Notes: a model not told the origin generated them from the letters alone. A stretch of DNA of 64,000 nucleotides from Glandiceps talaboti (GCF_964340395.1 NC_135564.1:9211361-9275360); one strand, 5' to 3'. Positions 12,215 to 42,060 are shown, numbered from the stretch's first letter. Translations and numbers: made by a program.

Positions 12215-14546
12215 TGTGTGTCTGTGTGTGTGAGTGTGTGTCTGTGTCTGTGTCTGTGTGTGTGTGTCTGTGTGTCTGTGTCTGTGTGTGTCTGTGTGTG
12301 TGTGTTATGCTTGTACCTATAAGACCAAGTTTCTGGAGAACAGTGTCCCACTTTCATAATGAATGAAATTATCATTAATTTCCCAGGCAGCTCAGTTGTC
12401 AGCAGGAAACCTTTATTGAATGATTACCATGATAATAACTGAACTCTATGACTCTTTTTGGGAACAGGACTTAAACATCAACAAGAAGATGATTGCAATG
12501 GGATATGCTGTTAATTCACCTAAAGAGGCCAGTCAACAGAACACTAGCTCTCCCAGAAGAGCTAGGTATGGAGGGAAATTTAGAGGAAAGTCTGCGATGA
12601 AATTCCCGCCATCAGAATCGGACACCATGGAAGCATTGTCTCAGTCTCCATCAAAACGTATGGCAGATGGCAATCAAGGAAGCAATGAAAACCAGGGAAG
12701 TCTCGCTGAAGGTGACAGCCCTCGTAAATCAACTGGTGCTAATGATGTAGCAGTGAGGAGAAATGTTCTGATGCAGGGTTGTGGCGAACCAGCCATAGCT
12801 AAGGATGTTGAATTTTTACAACAAAGTCAATCTCCTGAAAAAGTTGCAGCAGTCAAAATGACTGCCCCCATATTCCAAAGTGCCTCAACCCCAATGAAAC
12901 CTAGTGTATCTAGTCTAAGTGAGTTTGTAGAGTCAGACAATACTAGTCCGATTCATTCATCCAAAGATTTTACTGATAGGGATCTTGAAGACAAATGGAG
13001 ATATGCCAGTGAGTCTGGAGACCAAAGTGCAGTTTCTGTTCTGGACATTACATCATCGACAGCAGCAGACAGCAGCAGCAGTAGTAGCAACGCAGGGCTT
13101 AGTTGCAGTATATCTGATTCCCTGTATTCAAATCTAAGCAGTTCTATGCAAGGAGTTACATTTGATGACTCTGTCAACCAATCTGTGGCAAGCAGTGTCA
13201 ACGGAGCTTACTCTGAAAACAACGCTGTGAGAAAGTCAGGGAAGAAATATCATTGTAGTGAGGATTTAATAGTGGTGTCAACAGACACGGATTGTTATAC
13301 TCCTGGCAGTTCCCATGGATACAGAAGTAGTAGTGAAATTGACAGTTTTGATGTTATGACTGATTTCACAGAGTCTCTGTTATTGGCCGATGAATCTAGT
13401 TTATTGGACACTTCCACAGTTGATACATCATATCAATCAAGTGTACCTGAAGACCAGATAGAAACAGAGCAACGTGATTCACTTCAGCCTACTACTTCTG
13501 GTGTCTATGAGTCAGGCCATTCGCCAACTACTAGTGACGAGGTGTCAGGCCATCCTTCAAATATTGATGATCAAGGTCATATTCCAAGCACTAGTGACTC
13601 TAAATTAACCGATACTTCTACTGGGTCCACTGAAAAATCACCGTTGTCTGATGATAGTGTATCGTATGCATCTGCTCTGTCAAAGGACATCAGTTCACCT
13701 GATTCGTCAAGTTTCTATGAATCTACCTCATCTCCTGCAGACGTGAGTGCTGAGTTCTCTGAGATAACAACCTCATCGTATGCAGCCAGTACTGTAGTAG
13801 ACACCACATTGTCAGCAGGAGATCCCAATAGTAGTCTCCCACCTGAATCAGATAGTATCCTGGACTCGGTCAGTGATAGTTCTGACTCTCACCCAATCAC
13901 AGGATCTGATACATGTGATGAAATTTTGAGTCCTGAGTCACATCCAATCACGGGATCTGATATGTACATGTATGATGCAAATTTGAGTTCTGACGACTCA
14001 CATCCAGTCACAGGATCTGATACTTATGATGCTAGTTTGAGTTCCATCTCACAACCTATCACAGGATCCGATACTTATGATGCAAGCCAAACTTCATCAA
14101 ATACTGAACAAGAAACCAGTCAATCTGTAGAGGAGAACACGAGATCAGTTCCCTTCAGTGCTTCATCAGAAAGTTATCTTGATACTTCATCAACCACTAG
14201 TGGTAGTTATCGTATTGATACCAGCTCTGTTGAAGCAGTCAGTACAGACCAACAATCTCCAAGTCTTAATTTTTCAAGCACAGATTTCACAGACTCGGAA
14301 GTCTTTCAAGATGTAAATGACATTTCTGTCAGTGGTGATGTTACACCAACAATGTCAGATATTGATGCATTGCTTCAGTCAAGTTCTTTGCCGAGTTACG
14401 ACGTCAGCGGAGAAGACGAAGCAAGTCAAGATACTAAAGAAGATGAAAGAGAACAATCACATTCATCTGCACTTTCATCACAATCCTCTTCCTCCTCCTC
14501 ATCAGCCTGTGCATCTTCAGATAATGAAGATGGCGATGATAATTAA
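3913..14546 (+). CDS. TDRKH: Tudor and KH domain-containing protein (TDRKH/Papi orthologue)
   Basis: Ten coding exons: 3913-4009, 5206-5315, 8244-8445, 8801-8943, 9246-9402, 9512-9696, 10746-10921, 11454-11518, 11870-12021 and 12468-14546. All have GT/AG junctions, the frame is continuous, and the product is 1121 aa. Residues 10-27 form a hydrophobic N-terminal helix followed by basic KR, as in TDRKH, whose N-terminus anchors it to the outer mitochondrial membrane. KH1 has GRQG at 61-64 and KH2 has GRNG at 137-140. A charged linker precedes one extended Tudor domain (about 252-430) with HFWVQ, WYRA and YYVDFGD motifs. In animals TDRKH binds methylated-Arg PIWI proteins during piRNA 3' trimming. 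Vertebrate TDRKH is about 560-600 aa; the extra length is a Ser/Asp/Thr-rich tail in the last exon. The start was chosen because the membrane helix begins right after it. Identity is strong; function is by family. Confidence 0.92.
3955..4610 (+). repeat. About 110-bp tandem repeat containing TDRKH exon 1 end and donor
   Basis: About six degenerate copies run from inside coding exon 1 into intron 1, beginning near 3955, 4059, 4180, 4282, 4398 and 4507. Each starts with a sequence like CAGCTGTAGCCATTCTC, which in copy 1 encodes the membrane helix, and ends with a purine-rich GAGGGGAAGG block. Copy 3 keeps an intact donor-like GGGTAAGTGTGG at about 4231-4242. Only copy 1 is joined to the start codon. 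Confidence 0.8.
4830..5075. repeat. Dispersed repeat family A, copy 1 (TDRKH intron 1)
   Basis: Shares several blocks in the same order with 20000-20220, including ATAAACATGA, GAAGTAAAC plus ACAACTGTCTGTCA, and the CACCC region. Diverged. Probably a noncoding mobile-element remnant. Confidence 0.6.
5452..5582. repeat. Inverted repeat / MITE-like element (TDRKH intron 2)
   Basis: A left arm around TAGCATCCATATCAAGTGTA and its near-perfect reverse complement around 5545-5582 (arms about 38 bp) flank a spacer of roughly 55 bp. The structure suits a small fold-back or MITE. No clear target duplication was seen. Confidence 0.65.
5650..5905. repeat. Dispersed repeat family B, copy 1 (TDRKH intron 2)
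   Basis: Collinear with 23160-23385. Shared blocks include ATCACCTGACC, GTCTTTCCAT, ATGTTATTTCAAA, GACAAAACAA, GTAACAACATA and AATGCATCTTGGA. No coding potential. Confidence 0.65.
6646..6712. repeat. (TAATC)n pentanucleotide repeat
   Basis: About twelve TAATC units with the last two changed to CAATC. In TDRKH intron 2. Confidence 0.95.
7780..8160. repeat. Degenerate pentanucleotide array (ATTGT/ATCGT/ATCAT)
   Basis: About 380 bp of TATTG, TATCG, TACTG and TATCA units with gradual drift from one variant to the next. It sits just upstream of TDRKH exon 3. Long open frames on both strands are artefacts. Confidence 0.95.
9820..9950. repeat. Dispersed repeat family D, copy 1 (TDRKH intron 6)
   Basis: Resembles 30120-30275. 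Common blocks are GGTAAAATGACA, GGTAGATTTT, a TTACC-rich stretch and AAAAACACTGT. Inside this intron the unit is itself partly duplicated (about 9790-9950). Confidence 0.5.
10440..10715. repeat. TIR-related repeat (TDRKH intron 6)
   Basis: The segment at 10645-10712 (CAGTGGAGATGATCATAGT and ACTAGACTAAT) matches the right end of the TIR element at 19925-20270. The left side is more diverged, so the outer boundary is uncertain. Confidence 0.45.
10870..11085 (+). repeat. Two-copy 109-bp duplication of TDRKH exon 7 end and donor
   Basis: TAGACTTTGGAGACAG begins at 10870 inside the exon and again at 10979 in the intron. Both copies continue through CACTTAGGTAGGCTATTC and CTCCCTAAGACAATGC. The second copy therefore carries another CTTAG/GTAGG donor-like junction. 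Reading through the first donor meets an immediate TAG, so the second copy is not usable by simple donor choice. Confidence 0.85.
11955..12130 (+). repeat. In-frame 99-bp duplication of TDRKH exon 9 end and donor
   Basis: AAGTTACAAACAAACAGACA begins at 11955 and at 12054, a 99-bp period (33 codons). Each copy ends in CCACAG/GTGAGA. The frame stays open through the second copy, so use of the donor at 12121 would add 33 residues to the end of the Tudor region. Five base differences in the 67-bp coding part point to an older duplication or relaxed constraint. Confidence 0.85.
12134..12305. repeat. (GT)n compound microsatellite (TDRKH intron 9)
   Basis: A short AAAC run is followed by GT repeats with interspersed GTCT and one GAGT. 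Directly follows the duplicated exon 9 end. Confidence 0.95.
13887..14097 (+). repeat. Four-copy in-frame coding repeat in TDRKH tail
   Basis: Units of 17-20 codons in the last exon contain SHPITGSD or close variants ([16 protein letters not shown]), each followed by a Y/C-D-A/E-x-L-S type segment. All indels keep frame, as expected if the tail is translated. Confidence 0.9.
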
Positions 14547-14844
14547 TTTGAGTTAGACTTTTCTTTGTTGAACACAGCTGTGAAGATTGACAATAATAAG
14601 TTATTGACAACTCTGTGTACTGCCATACATGTACACACTTACTTTGTGTTATAGATAATTATTTTGTTATTTACTAAATTCCTGTTTTTTTGAACACAGG
14701 CAACAACAGCTCAAAACATCACCATATGTCTTTCTTATTATTAATTATAATTTGTACTAACATTTAACAATTGTAGAGTAGACAAATGAAAAAATATAAG
14801 ATATAGACAATTGTTGATATAACTTTGATGTGTAGTACTGCAAT

Positions 14845-14850
14845 AATAAA
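14845..14850 (+). terminator. Candidate TDRKH polyadenylation signal
   Basis: AATAAA lies 299 bp after the TDRKH stop codon, followed by a GT-containing stretch. Another AATAAA lies near 16281. Which is used is unknown. Confidence 0.35.
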
Positions 14851-14864
14851 ATGATGTACACTGT

Positions 14865-15055
14865 TGAGTAACCACACATACAAGGACCATACAACTCAAC
14901 ACCCCTTTGATTTAGTACTACTGTAAAATGCTTTACACTGCCAACTAACTTACTACACATACAAGGGCCATAGAACTCAACCCTATGACCTAGTACTAAC
15001 AGTAAAATGCTGTACACTGCCAAGTAAACACATACAAGGACCCTAGAATTCAATA
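14865..15055. repeat. About 70-bp tandem repeat, three copies
   Basis: Copies share ACACATACAAGGACC, an ACTCAAC block, TAGTACTA, CAGTAAAATGCT and TACACTGCCAA. Possibly within the TDRKH 3' UTR. Confidence 0.75.
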
Positions 15056-15224
15056 CTTGAATGTATACTAAACAACTAACTATTTGTACACTGCCAAATT
15101 TAGTATCACAGCTGTTCTACCAGAAACAATGACATATAGGTGACTACATGTGGAGTATTAAGATATCATTAGCTTGTCTTTGATATAACAATTTAGACAA
15201 TCGTATGTAAACAGTATTCTAATT

Positions 15225-16035
15225 CTTAGTGATATTGGTCTCACTTGAGTGATATTGGTATTACTATAGTGACGTAAGCGATATTGGTATCACCATAGTG
15301 ATATTAATATTACCATAGTGATATTGAAATATTGGTATCAGCATAATGATATCAGTATTACCCATAGTGATATTCGTATTACCATAGTGGTATCGGTATT
15401 ACCATGATAGTGATATTGGTATTCCCCATAGTGATATTGGTATTACCATATTGGTATTCCCCATAGTGACATCAATATTCCCCATAGTGGTATTGGTATT
15501 CCCCATGGTGATATTGGTATTCCCCATAGTGACATCGGCATTCCCCATAGTGGTATTTGTATTCCCCATAATGATATCAGTATTCCCCATAGCGATATTG
15601 GTATTACCATATTGGTATTCCCCATAGCGACATCAATATTCCCCATAGTGGTATTGGTATTCCCCATAGTGACATCAATATTCCCCATAGTGGTATTGGT
15701 ATTCCCCATAGTGGTACTGGTATTCCCCATAGTGACATCGGCATTCCCCATAGTGGTATTGGTATTCCCCATAGTGATATCAGTATTACCCATAGTGGTA
15801 TTGGTATTATCATTATAGTGGTATTGGTATTCCCCATAGTGATATCAGTATTACCCAAAGTGGTATTGGTATTGTCATTATCATGATATCAGTATTCCCC
15901 ATAGCGATATTGGTATAAGCCATAGTCATATTGGTATTACTCATAGCGGTATTGGTATTATGATAGTGATATCGGTATCACCCATAGTGATATTGGTATT
16001 ACCATAGAAATATCAATATCACCATAGTGATGTTA
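15225..16035. repeat. 21-bp minisatellite (TATTGGTATTCCCCATAGTG)
   Basis: About 38 units with variants GATATCAGTATTACC and GACATCAATATTCCCC. Because 21 is a multiple of three, open frames with seven-residue repeats appear on the minus strand. They lack start context and splice partners and are treated as artefacts. Confidence 0.93.
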
Positions 16036-18020
16036 GTATCACAAGTAAATGAATTGCAAGTAAACGACAAATGAAAGTGTGTAAATACTGGTACATGTAC
16101 ATTGTTTGTTACATGTATGTATACACAAATGTACAAAGGTGATTAGTTCGACTTGATTCACTTCAGGGAAAGTTATGTTGATATCAAAATCGTTTAAATT
16201 TTTACATTGATATCAGAATCAAAGCTTTGAAAAGTAGATGTAACATCTGTATTTTAGAAAGAGACATAGGTAGTATAAAGAATAAAAACACGCTTGACTA
16301 AAACTTACAAAAATGTTTCAGTATTTTATAGGTCACATTCTTATAGAGATATTTGAAAACTTTATTTCCAATGACTAACTCAAAAAGAAGAGTTAGAATT
16401 GAAATGTTCAAAATTGATATTGCTGTTTGCAGTTTTGAAAATTATTTTGTATCTATGTATAAATATGCATAATAGTTTAAAGCAGTTTTCCAAATGTTGT
16501 GTTGACTGAAATATTCTAGGAAGAGTCAGTTATGTAAAGTTTGAAACATGTTTAAGAGTTTTATAGGTATTCTGCCGAGGAATGCTTACAGAAGCTGTTT
16601 TCAGTTTGTGCCAAAAGTGTGGATGTGACTGATGATCAATTATTTTGTTGATAAATTGCTTCCGTTGGTGTTAAAATTTGCTAGCTATCGGATCTCAACT
16701 AACCAAGTATACCTGTACAAATGTAGATGTTTTTTTTTCTACATACAGAATTATTATTTGTTACCAAATTTTTTTCAGATGACCAAGTACAACCCTTTCA
16801 GACGTGTTTGAATTATTAACAGTGTAGAATTATTAATTAACTGCAAAATGCATGTGTACGTGCGTATCACTGACAAGCTAGGAGGTAGGTTTATACTAAA
16901 TATAGGGATAGTGATAGGGTTAGACCCCTAACATAACCAGTAATATTTACCAAGAGTGGTGACAGATCTAGACTTGCCTTCCTCTGTGATGATCCATGTA
17001 TGTAGATAAGTAGTAGTATATATATGTAAACCAGGTTTATATTTGATAGTCGTATCAAATTAATTGTATTCAGTATGTTATTAATATAATATTTCATACT
17101 TTTGTTTGAACTTCACTCACTGTTTACTTATATTTATGCCGTGTGATATATTTATAATTATAATTGACATCTCAGCAGAGTTTTTCTATATTTTATGTCA
17201 GTCTTGTTTTCACAGTTTTATACATTGTAAGCACTTTATGCCTTCTCTTATACCACTGACAATGGAAGTGGACTGTCCATGGTTTTACAGTGCTGTACAG
17301 CTTGTAAGTATGGACAGCGCCCTCCATCATCTACAGTCAAATGACAAGAATGGTTATAAATACTACAAAGGCAAATCAGCTGTCGACATACTTAGACACA
17401 ACTAAAACTATTACATGTTGGTGCAAGGTATCAATGGCCATACTTACACTCATAGGAGGATGGCATTTCTGATAGTCAGTTTTTTAGACAGACACAACTA
17501 AACTATTTGCATTGATGAATGTAATTATACACACAGCAGGGTGATGTCTCAAATAGCCAATTTTTCTAATGTGATTGCATATTCAACTTCATTCAGTGTT
17601 AACATTATCTTGATTACAGGGTAAATATATCCATATAACCAAGCCAATGCTATCATCCACTTGTATAACTATAAGCAAACAGGCAACAACAAAAATCTTA
17701 GTTTGTAAGTTTGCCGATAGTCAGTTTTCCATGGTAGTATAATATGACTGATTTGTCATTGGTTATATCATTCACCATAGATGATTTATATAATCTGAAT
17801 TCTGTTTTGAATCCATTTGTCATCTTGGCAAGCTGTTCATATTCATTGAAATTATTGTACAGATCATGTAAATTACTATCTCCATACTGAAATATCATGG
17901 TGCTCCTTGCTAACACTTCCGTTTTGATACTTTTACTGTGAACTAGACCTTTAGTAAATCCACATAGGTGACATTACGGTATTTTTTGTCACCATATACA
18001 GTTCAGAGTCTTGGTATGGT
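16036..18020. other. Intergenic, one dispersed repeat, no gene seen
   Basis: AT-rich sequence. A frame at about 17266-17405 has somewhat protein-like composition (ends AVDILRHN), but no splice partner or family was recognised. Positions 17400-17700 are a dispersed repeat. Confidence 0.5.
17400..17700. repeat. Dispersed repeat family C, copy 1
   Basis: Collinear with 42110-42550. Common blocks are ATTGATGAATGTAATTA, the GGGTGATGTCTC/GGGTGGCATCTC region, CACATTCAAC-type sequence, CATTCAGT, and TCATCTTGATTACAGG followed by a TATATCC stretch. This copy has a single internal unit. Confidence 0.7.
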
Positions 18021-18023
18021 GAA

Positions 18024-18353
18024 GTGGCCATATGGATGAGAATGTGGTATTTATTTTGGATTTTTATTTGATAAAACAGCTTCACCATGTTTTTCTCCTT
18101 GAAAAAATAATGTGAAATAACATACCAAGTCCATGTTCACATCTCAATAAACGACAAAACATTAAGCAATGTGTAAAATGTTTGTTATTGTACGTACAAT
18201 AACAAACTTTTTACACTTTGTGCATCTTTATGTTATGAACATGGACTCGGTATATGTTATTTCACATTATTTTTTCAAGTAGAAAAACATGGTGAAGCTG
18301 TTTTATCAAATAAAAATCCAAACTAAATACCAAATTCTCATCCATATGGCCAC
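18024..18353. repeat. 330-bp fold-back (long inverted repeat)
   Basis: GTGGCCATATGGATGAGAAT on the left is matched by its reverse complement at 18334-18353. Near-complete complementarity continues to a centre at about 18193 (TTGTTATTGTAC/GTACAATAACAA). Arms are about 165 bp with few mismatches and almost no loop. It is a MITE-like or inverted-duplication structure; a transcript would fold into a long hairpin. Confidence 0.9.
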
Positions 18354-18644
18354 TTTTAAGTTACAGGATGTGAATTGTTGGACTTTTACTCAAGAAGTTA
18401 TGCATATTTTTTGCATAAAAAGACAAAGTGTCAAATTTTTTTAGTTTATCTTCATATTACTGCAGAATAAGCGTGAAGTCTTCCTGTCAAATTTGTGTAA
18501 ACTATTGATATGTTCAGACATAGTACTTTCTTCAGATATACTACCATAGTGGACATTCTGTCCTTATGATTTGTTGTGCTTCCCGATGGCAGCACACAGA
18601 CAATAACTTTCTCCTTGTCTGGCAGCATGACCAGGTATCTTATA

Positions 18645-18910
18645 GACTATATTTGGACATACTGCCATATTTGGATATCAAAGATGGAAATACTGCCAAA
18701 TTTGGATATACATGTACTGCCATACTTGGACATGCTACCATATTGGGCATTCTGCCATATACGGATTATGATATACTGCCATATTTGGACATTCTACCAT
18801 ATAAAGAATATACTGCCATATTTGGATATTCTACCATATTGGACAATATGGACCATATTAGGATATAATGCCATGTCTGCAATATATTGCTGTATTTGGA
18901 TACTCTGTCA
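18645..18910. repeat. 18-20-bp tandem repeat (ATACTGCCATATTTGGAT)
   Basis: Around 13 degenerate units such as ATACTGCCATATTTGGAC and ATTCTACCATATTGGAC. Open frames there are repeat-derived. Confidence 0.9.
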
Positions 18911-19329
18911 AATTCAGACTGTCATATTTGAGCATACTGGCATGGTACCACATCAGATTTAGACACGCTGGTGTTTCTCATTCTCTTTCAGCAGTGTAGT
19001 TAAAACACATCATTGGGAGGATTCTAGATACATCTATAAGCAATAACCATTTTGCAATATCATATATTTGACTTTGATAATACTTGTGACATTACTACAT
19101 TATATTTACAAATTTATTTCAAAAACAAACAATTATGATTGATGATATTTTCATAACAGTATTTTCCTCAGATCAGTTTTAATTTTGATTTCAATGGTAT
19201 TGTATATCAATTTTTAGTCGCCGAATGTACAGCAGTGAAATCTTGAAAGAGTTTTATATTTTCTTTCACATATTTATTTTGTAGACATTTTTCTTGGAAT
19301 ATTCACAGTTTTAAGCTTAGACACCTTTC

Positions 19330-19575
19330 AAACACATTGGATTGTCATACCTCAGTGGCTACTGCGATAATTCATTTTTTTTTCATCTGTCCTCCATCGG
19401 ACTGTATCACCAAATTACTATGTTTACTGATTGCGAATCATTGTCCTTACCCTGTTATTGGACAGAATGAACAAATCACCATGGTTACTGATTGTAATTC
19501 ATTCATATCTCCCTACCATCAGACTGCATTACCTAATCACTATGGTTACTGATTCTAAATGATTCATACATCCCC
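19330..19575. repeat. About 78-bp tandem repeat, three copies
   Basis: Copies contain ATTGGA/ATCGGACTGTATCACC, AATCACTATGGTTACTGAT and AATTCATTCAT-type blocks. Confidence 0.75.
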
Positions 19576-19924
19576 CATTGGATTATATTCCAGTATTTTG
19601 ATATTCGTTATTTTGGTGTTTTTTTGCAAGTTTCATGACTGATAGCGGTAAATATCTCCAAACAACAAGACTACAAGATTTAGTCTTCAATACTTTTTTA
19701 AGTACAAGAAATTTCCTCTGAAAGTTTAGCTGTCATTATTTACATTTACACATGTACACAGAGAAAAGTAAGCTTGTTTAATTTGCAGTAGTAACTGGTA
19801 CTACTGTACTGTACAGATCTTTGGACAATATTGCATCATATATAGTGCATAGGTTTATGCACACTATACATAGCTGTACAATAAGTATTGCACTGTTTAG
19901 ATCTATATATGGTGTAGTTCCTAT

Positions 19925-20270
19925 TCGATACGAGTTATGATTACCACGATCATCTCCACTCACTATGTCTAGTTGTCACTCTAGCATAGAAATCTGTGCT
20001 ACCCCTGACAGCGTTCATATAAACATGACATTGTTATCGGGTCCCCCACATGATATTAGTTTCAGATTGGAGAGGAGGTATTTGGTTTAAATGAGCAGTT
20101 GTGTGAAGGAAGTAAACCACTTACAACTGTCTGTCAATTGGTGATGGATTACTACTGACATGCGCCATTTACCCTTCACCCAGCATGGGGTTTAGCCAGA
20201 AATATGGTAATTCAACTTTGACTAGACATGGTGAGTGGAGATGATCATAGTAACTCTTATGTATAGGAAC
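19925..20270. mobile_element. MITE-like TIR element with family A core
   Basis: Terminal segments around GATCATCTCCACTCACTATG (19949-19968) and its reverse complement TGGTGAGTGGAGATGATC (about 20229-20247) form inverted repeats of about 45 bp with some mismatches. The interior 20000-20220 is collinear with 4830-5075. No transposase frame, so nonautonomous. Exact ends and target duplication were not resolved. Confidence 0.65.
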
Positions 20271-20516
20271 TAGACTAATCTATACACAGAGAACGTATTG
20301 CATCATATAGATCTATACTGCAGTTGTCATCGCTATGTGATATAGTAATCTGTTGTAATTGTGTACATCTATACATACACTAGCATGATAACATTAGATG
20401 CTGTAGTTATAACAAGTCTAGAAGATTAACTTGTTGAGTTGAATAAAAATACATTTGTTTGCATAATGATTTAAGTGCTGTAGATTTTTGTTTGTGTGTA
20501 TGTGTGCGTATGTGTA

Positions 20517-20688
20517 TGTATGTATGTATGTATGTATGTATGTATGTATGTATGTATGTATGTGTGTATGTACGTGTGTCTGTCTGTCTGTATGTATGTA
20601 TGTATGTATGTGTGTGTGTATGTATGTATGTATGTATGTATACATATGTATGTATGTGTGTGTATGTATGTATGTATGTATGTATGTA

Positions 20689-20723
<35 letters not shown>

Positions 20724-20757
20724 ATGTATGTATGTATGTATGTATGTATGTATGTAT
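20517..20757. repeat. (TATG)n microsatellite
   Basis: GTAT/GTGT tetranucleotide array with short CTGT and TG interruptions. Followed at 20764-20791 by a small hairpin (CATAGACC and GGTCTATG). Confidence 0.97.
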
Positions 20758-21068
20758 CCAACCATAGACCCTCTGGGTGGACGGTCTATGATCCAACATG
20801 CACAGTGCACTAGGCATGGGTGGGGTGAATTAGCGCCCTCAGAGTTACCCTGGGGTTCCTTTCGTTTTTCTCACGATCCTCAAAGTTGTATTTACTTGTT
20901 GACAGTTGCAAGCAAGTCAGGAATTAGCTAGACAAGCAAAGTAAATCCCTTTTGAAAGAAGATAACATTAGTTTTTATGTAAAACATCTAATCTTTGATA
21001 GTTACAAAACTCACTTGTAAACTTTTCCTACTTTCAACTTGTATCACTTCTGGTTTGACAGCCATGTA

Positions 21069-21133
21069 TTTTTGTATTTTTTGTGGGGGGGGGGGATGTC
21101 TCATTGGTCTAGTGTTTTGTCTCCCCCCCCCCC
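21069..21133. repeat. G-run and C-run pair
   Basis: A run of about 10 G and a run of about 11 C separated by about 40 bp could pair as a stem or form quadruplex/i-motif structures. It lies about 300 bp upstream of the hinderin-like start codon. Confidence 0.6.
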
Positions 21134-21349
21134 ATACTTTAAATAAATCTTTAAAAATGAACTATTGATTGATTGATTTAGTATAATTGATATCATAAAC
21201 AAGAAATAAAAAAGTACAGAAAATATATGCATATATGTAAATATATCCACCTACATCGCTTTCCTAAATTAAAAACAGGGAACTTTTACCACATTTGCAA
21301 TCACGTAAGTCTTTCATCGAACTTTTCCATACCCACAATGCAAAGCCAA

Positions 21350-21396
21350 ACTTTGTAGACATGCGCAGTAAAGTGGCGGTCATTTTGTAAATAATC
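21350..21396 (+). promoter_or_regulatory. Candidate promoter / 5' UTR of hinderin-like gene
   Basis: ATGCGCAGTA (half NRF1-type TGCGCA) and AAGTGGCGGTCATTTT lie immediately before the inferred start codon at 21397. The arrangement resembles a TATA-less housekeeping promoter. Inference only. Confidence 0.35.
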
Positions 21397-40292
<18,896 letters not shown>

Positions 40293-41125
40293 TCACTAAG
40301 CTGATGCAAATAATATTATACATGTAAGCCAATATACACATGCTGTTTTACCATTTCTTCTGATAGCAAACTACATCCAAGATGTTTACTAGGTAGTATA
40401 TGCAAAACAAGTAGGTAGTACTTTGTCAAACTGCAATTTCCACAAAACAGCCTCAGGTTTTATTAACCTAACCTGATAAAAACCATAGTAGTTATAAAAT
40501 CTGTTTCACAATATGAATTCGCTTTAAATGTAAACAAATTATTACTGTTCCAATGTGGGTGTTTGTACCTTCAGATCTGGATGTTTTCTCCTTTCCATCA
40601 GTAGTCACCTGTTAGGACTATACGTAAGGCTTTAGCTTTGTACATCCCATCACCCGTCCAGAAAATCGTTTCGTCCATCTAACATGTGACTGTCAATGAT
40701 GTCATCTTTCCATTTATTGTTCAAGATGTCATATGTCTGCTTACATATATTATACCATGGAAGGGGAGAGATGAGTGAGTATCTAACAGGTGGATATTTT
40801 GGTCAGAGAAAACCTTTTCTCTTCAGAAAAGAGCACTCTTCTCATCTCACATCACCTTCATTAGCATCCAATCGTCCTGTGCAAGCACCCATGGGTCGGG
40901 GGGGGGGGGGGGGTGTATTATATAATATTTTGTTTTATATCATATCATGTTTCCAACTATTGAGCAATGACAGTTTAGACTATACACAATTGTTTGTCAC
41001 TTCTTGGTTTTTTTTTCCACTTGTTTCCTCGGCAGCTTTAAAATTACAGATTTTCATTCAGCTTGACTTTATTGCAAGAAACCCTGAAGGCTGCCTCACT
41101 GTAAGGGTCATCAATTAATATTTAA

Positions 41126-41262
41126 ATAAGCCAAAAAATAGAAAAAAATAGTTTCTGGTCAGGTTTGTCTACAATGGGCTGGACAAACACACACAAAAAA
41201 CGATGCGAGGGTATTTAAGTGATGTGCGCGCTGACCAGAAACAGTTTTTATTTTGGCCTTAT
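41126..41262. repeat. 137-bp inverted repeat (MITE-like)
   Basis: A left arm ATAAGCCAAAAAATAG through TTTCTGGTCAG pairs with CTGACCAGAAACAG through TTTTGGCCTTAT. Arms are about 36 bp with a few mismatches. Confidence 0.75.
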
Positions 41263-42054
41263 GGTAGACTGTCAGAAAGGAATTGTACTCTACAAGTCAA
41301 ACCACTAACATTAACTAAATTCATACTAATGTATATCTGAGATGTATGTTGTATTAGAGTCGCACAAGATGAGTTTATAAACCTTTTATTGAAGTAAAAA
41401 TACTTACAAGAAATCTCAACTATGATATTAACCTTCTATGATATTACGATTGCCTTCTGGCATTTTTAGAATAGTTGATTACCTAGTATGGATTCCTCGA
41501 CATTTTTGGTACATGTAAAAAATACATCATTGGGTCGTTTATATGTTATATCCCCATACCAGGTTTGAGTTCAGTTAATTGCAAGTGATGGTTCTGTATG
41601 CTTCAGTAAGTAGAATACTATGAGTGACTTTAAAATATGCAGCATAAATCTTGCCCCAAAAATGTATAAACTCAGCTTGTGCCCCTTTAAATCAGAGTAA
41701 CACATTATTTTTTACAAACTTAGCTTGTGTCACTTTGAAAAAACAAGAATCTTACTATCACTTGAATGATATGTCAGTATTAAAAAAACATCAATTCTAT
41801 GCATATATATGTTTGTGTTAAAAAATCTGTGTATAAAACATTAATATTGAATAATATTATGGTTATAATTTTTGTAGAAAACATTGTCAAATTTTAGAAG
41901 ACTCGGTGTATTAACTATTGAATCCTAGAATACAATCAGTCTGTATGGATTATGTAGTCTTGGTTTAGGTCAAGTGTTCACTATACAATGATTGATACAT
42001 ATATATATTTATATACATTTGAAAGTTGCCATCATTTTGTTCAAATGGCAATGC

Positions 42055-42060
42055 AATAAA
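42055..42060 (+). terminator. Candidate polyadenylation signal of hinderin-like gene
   Basis: AATAAA followed by GTGTTTTCGTT, a typical GT-rich downstream element, about 1.8 kb after the stop codon. Earlier sites cannot be excluded. Confidence 0.3.

Noticed and set aside
15399-15858. Minus-strand frames with seven-residue MGNT repeats
   Set aside because: Product of a 21-bp minisatellite; several overlapping frames are equally open and no neighbouring exon exists.
17106-17405. 99-codon + frame downstream of TDRKH
   Set aside because: Begins in low-complexity Phe/Ile-rich sequence and has no recognisable domain; only the last 45 codons look protein-like and no splice site joins them to a gene.
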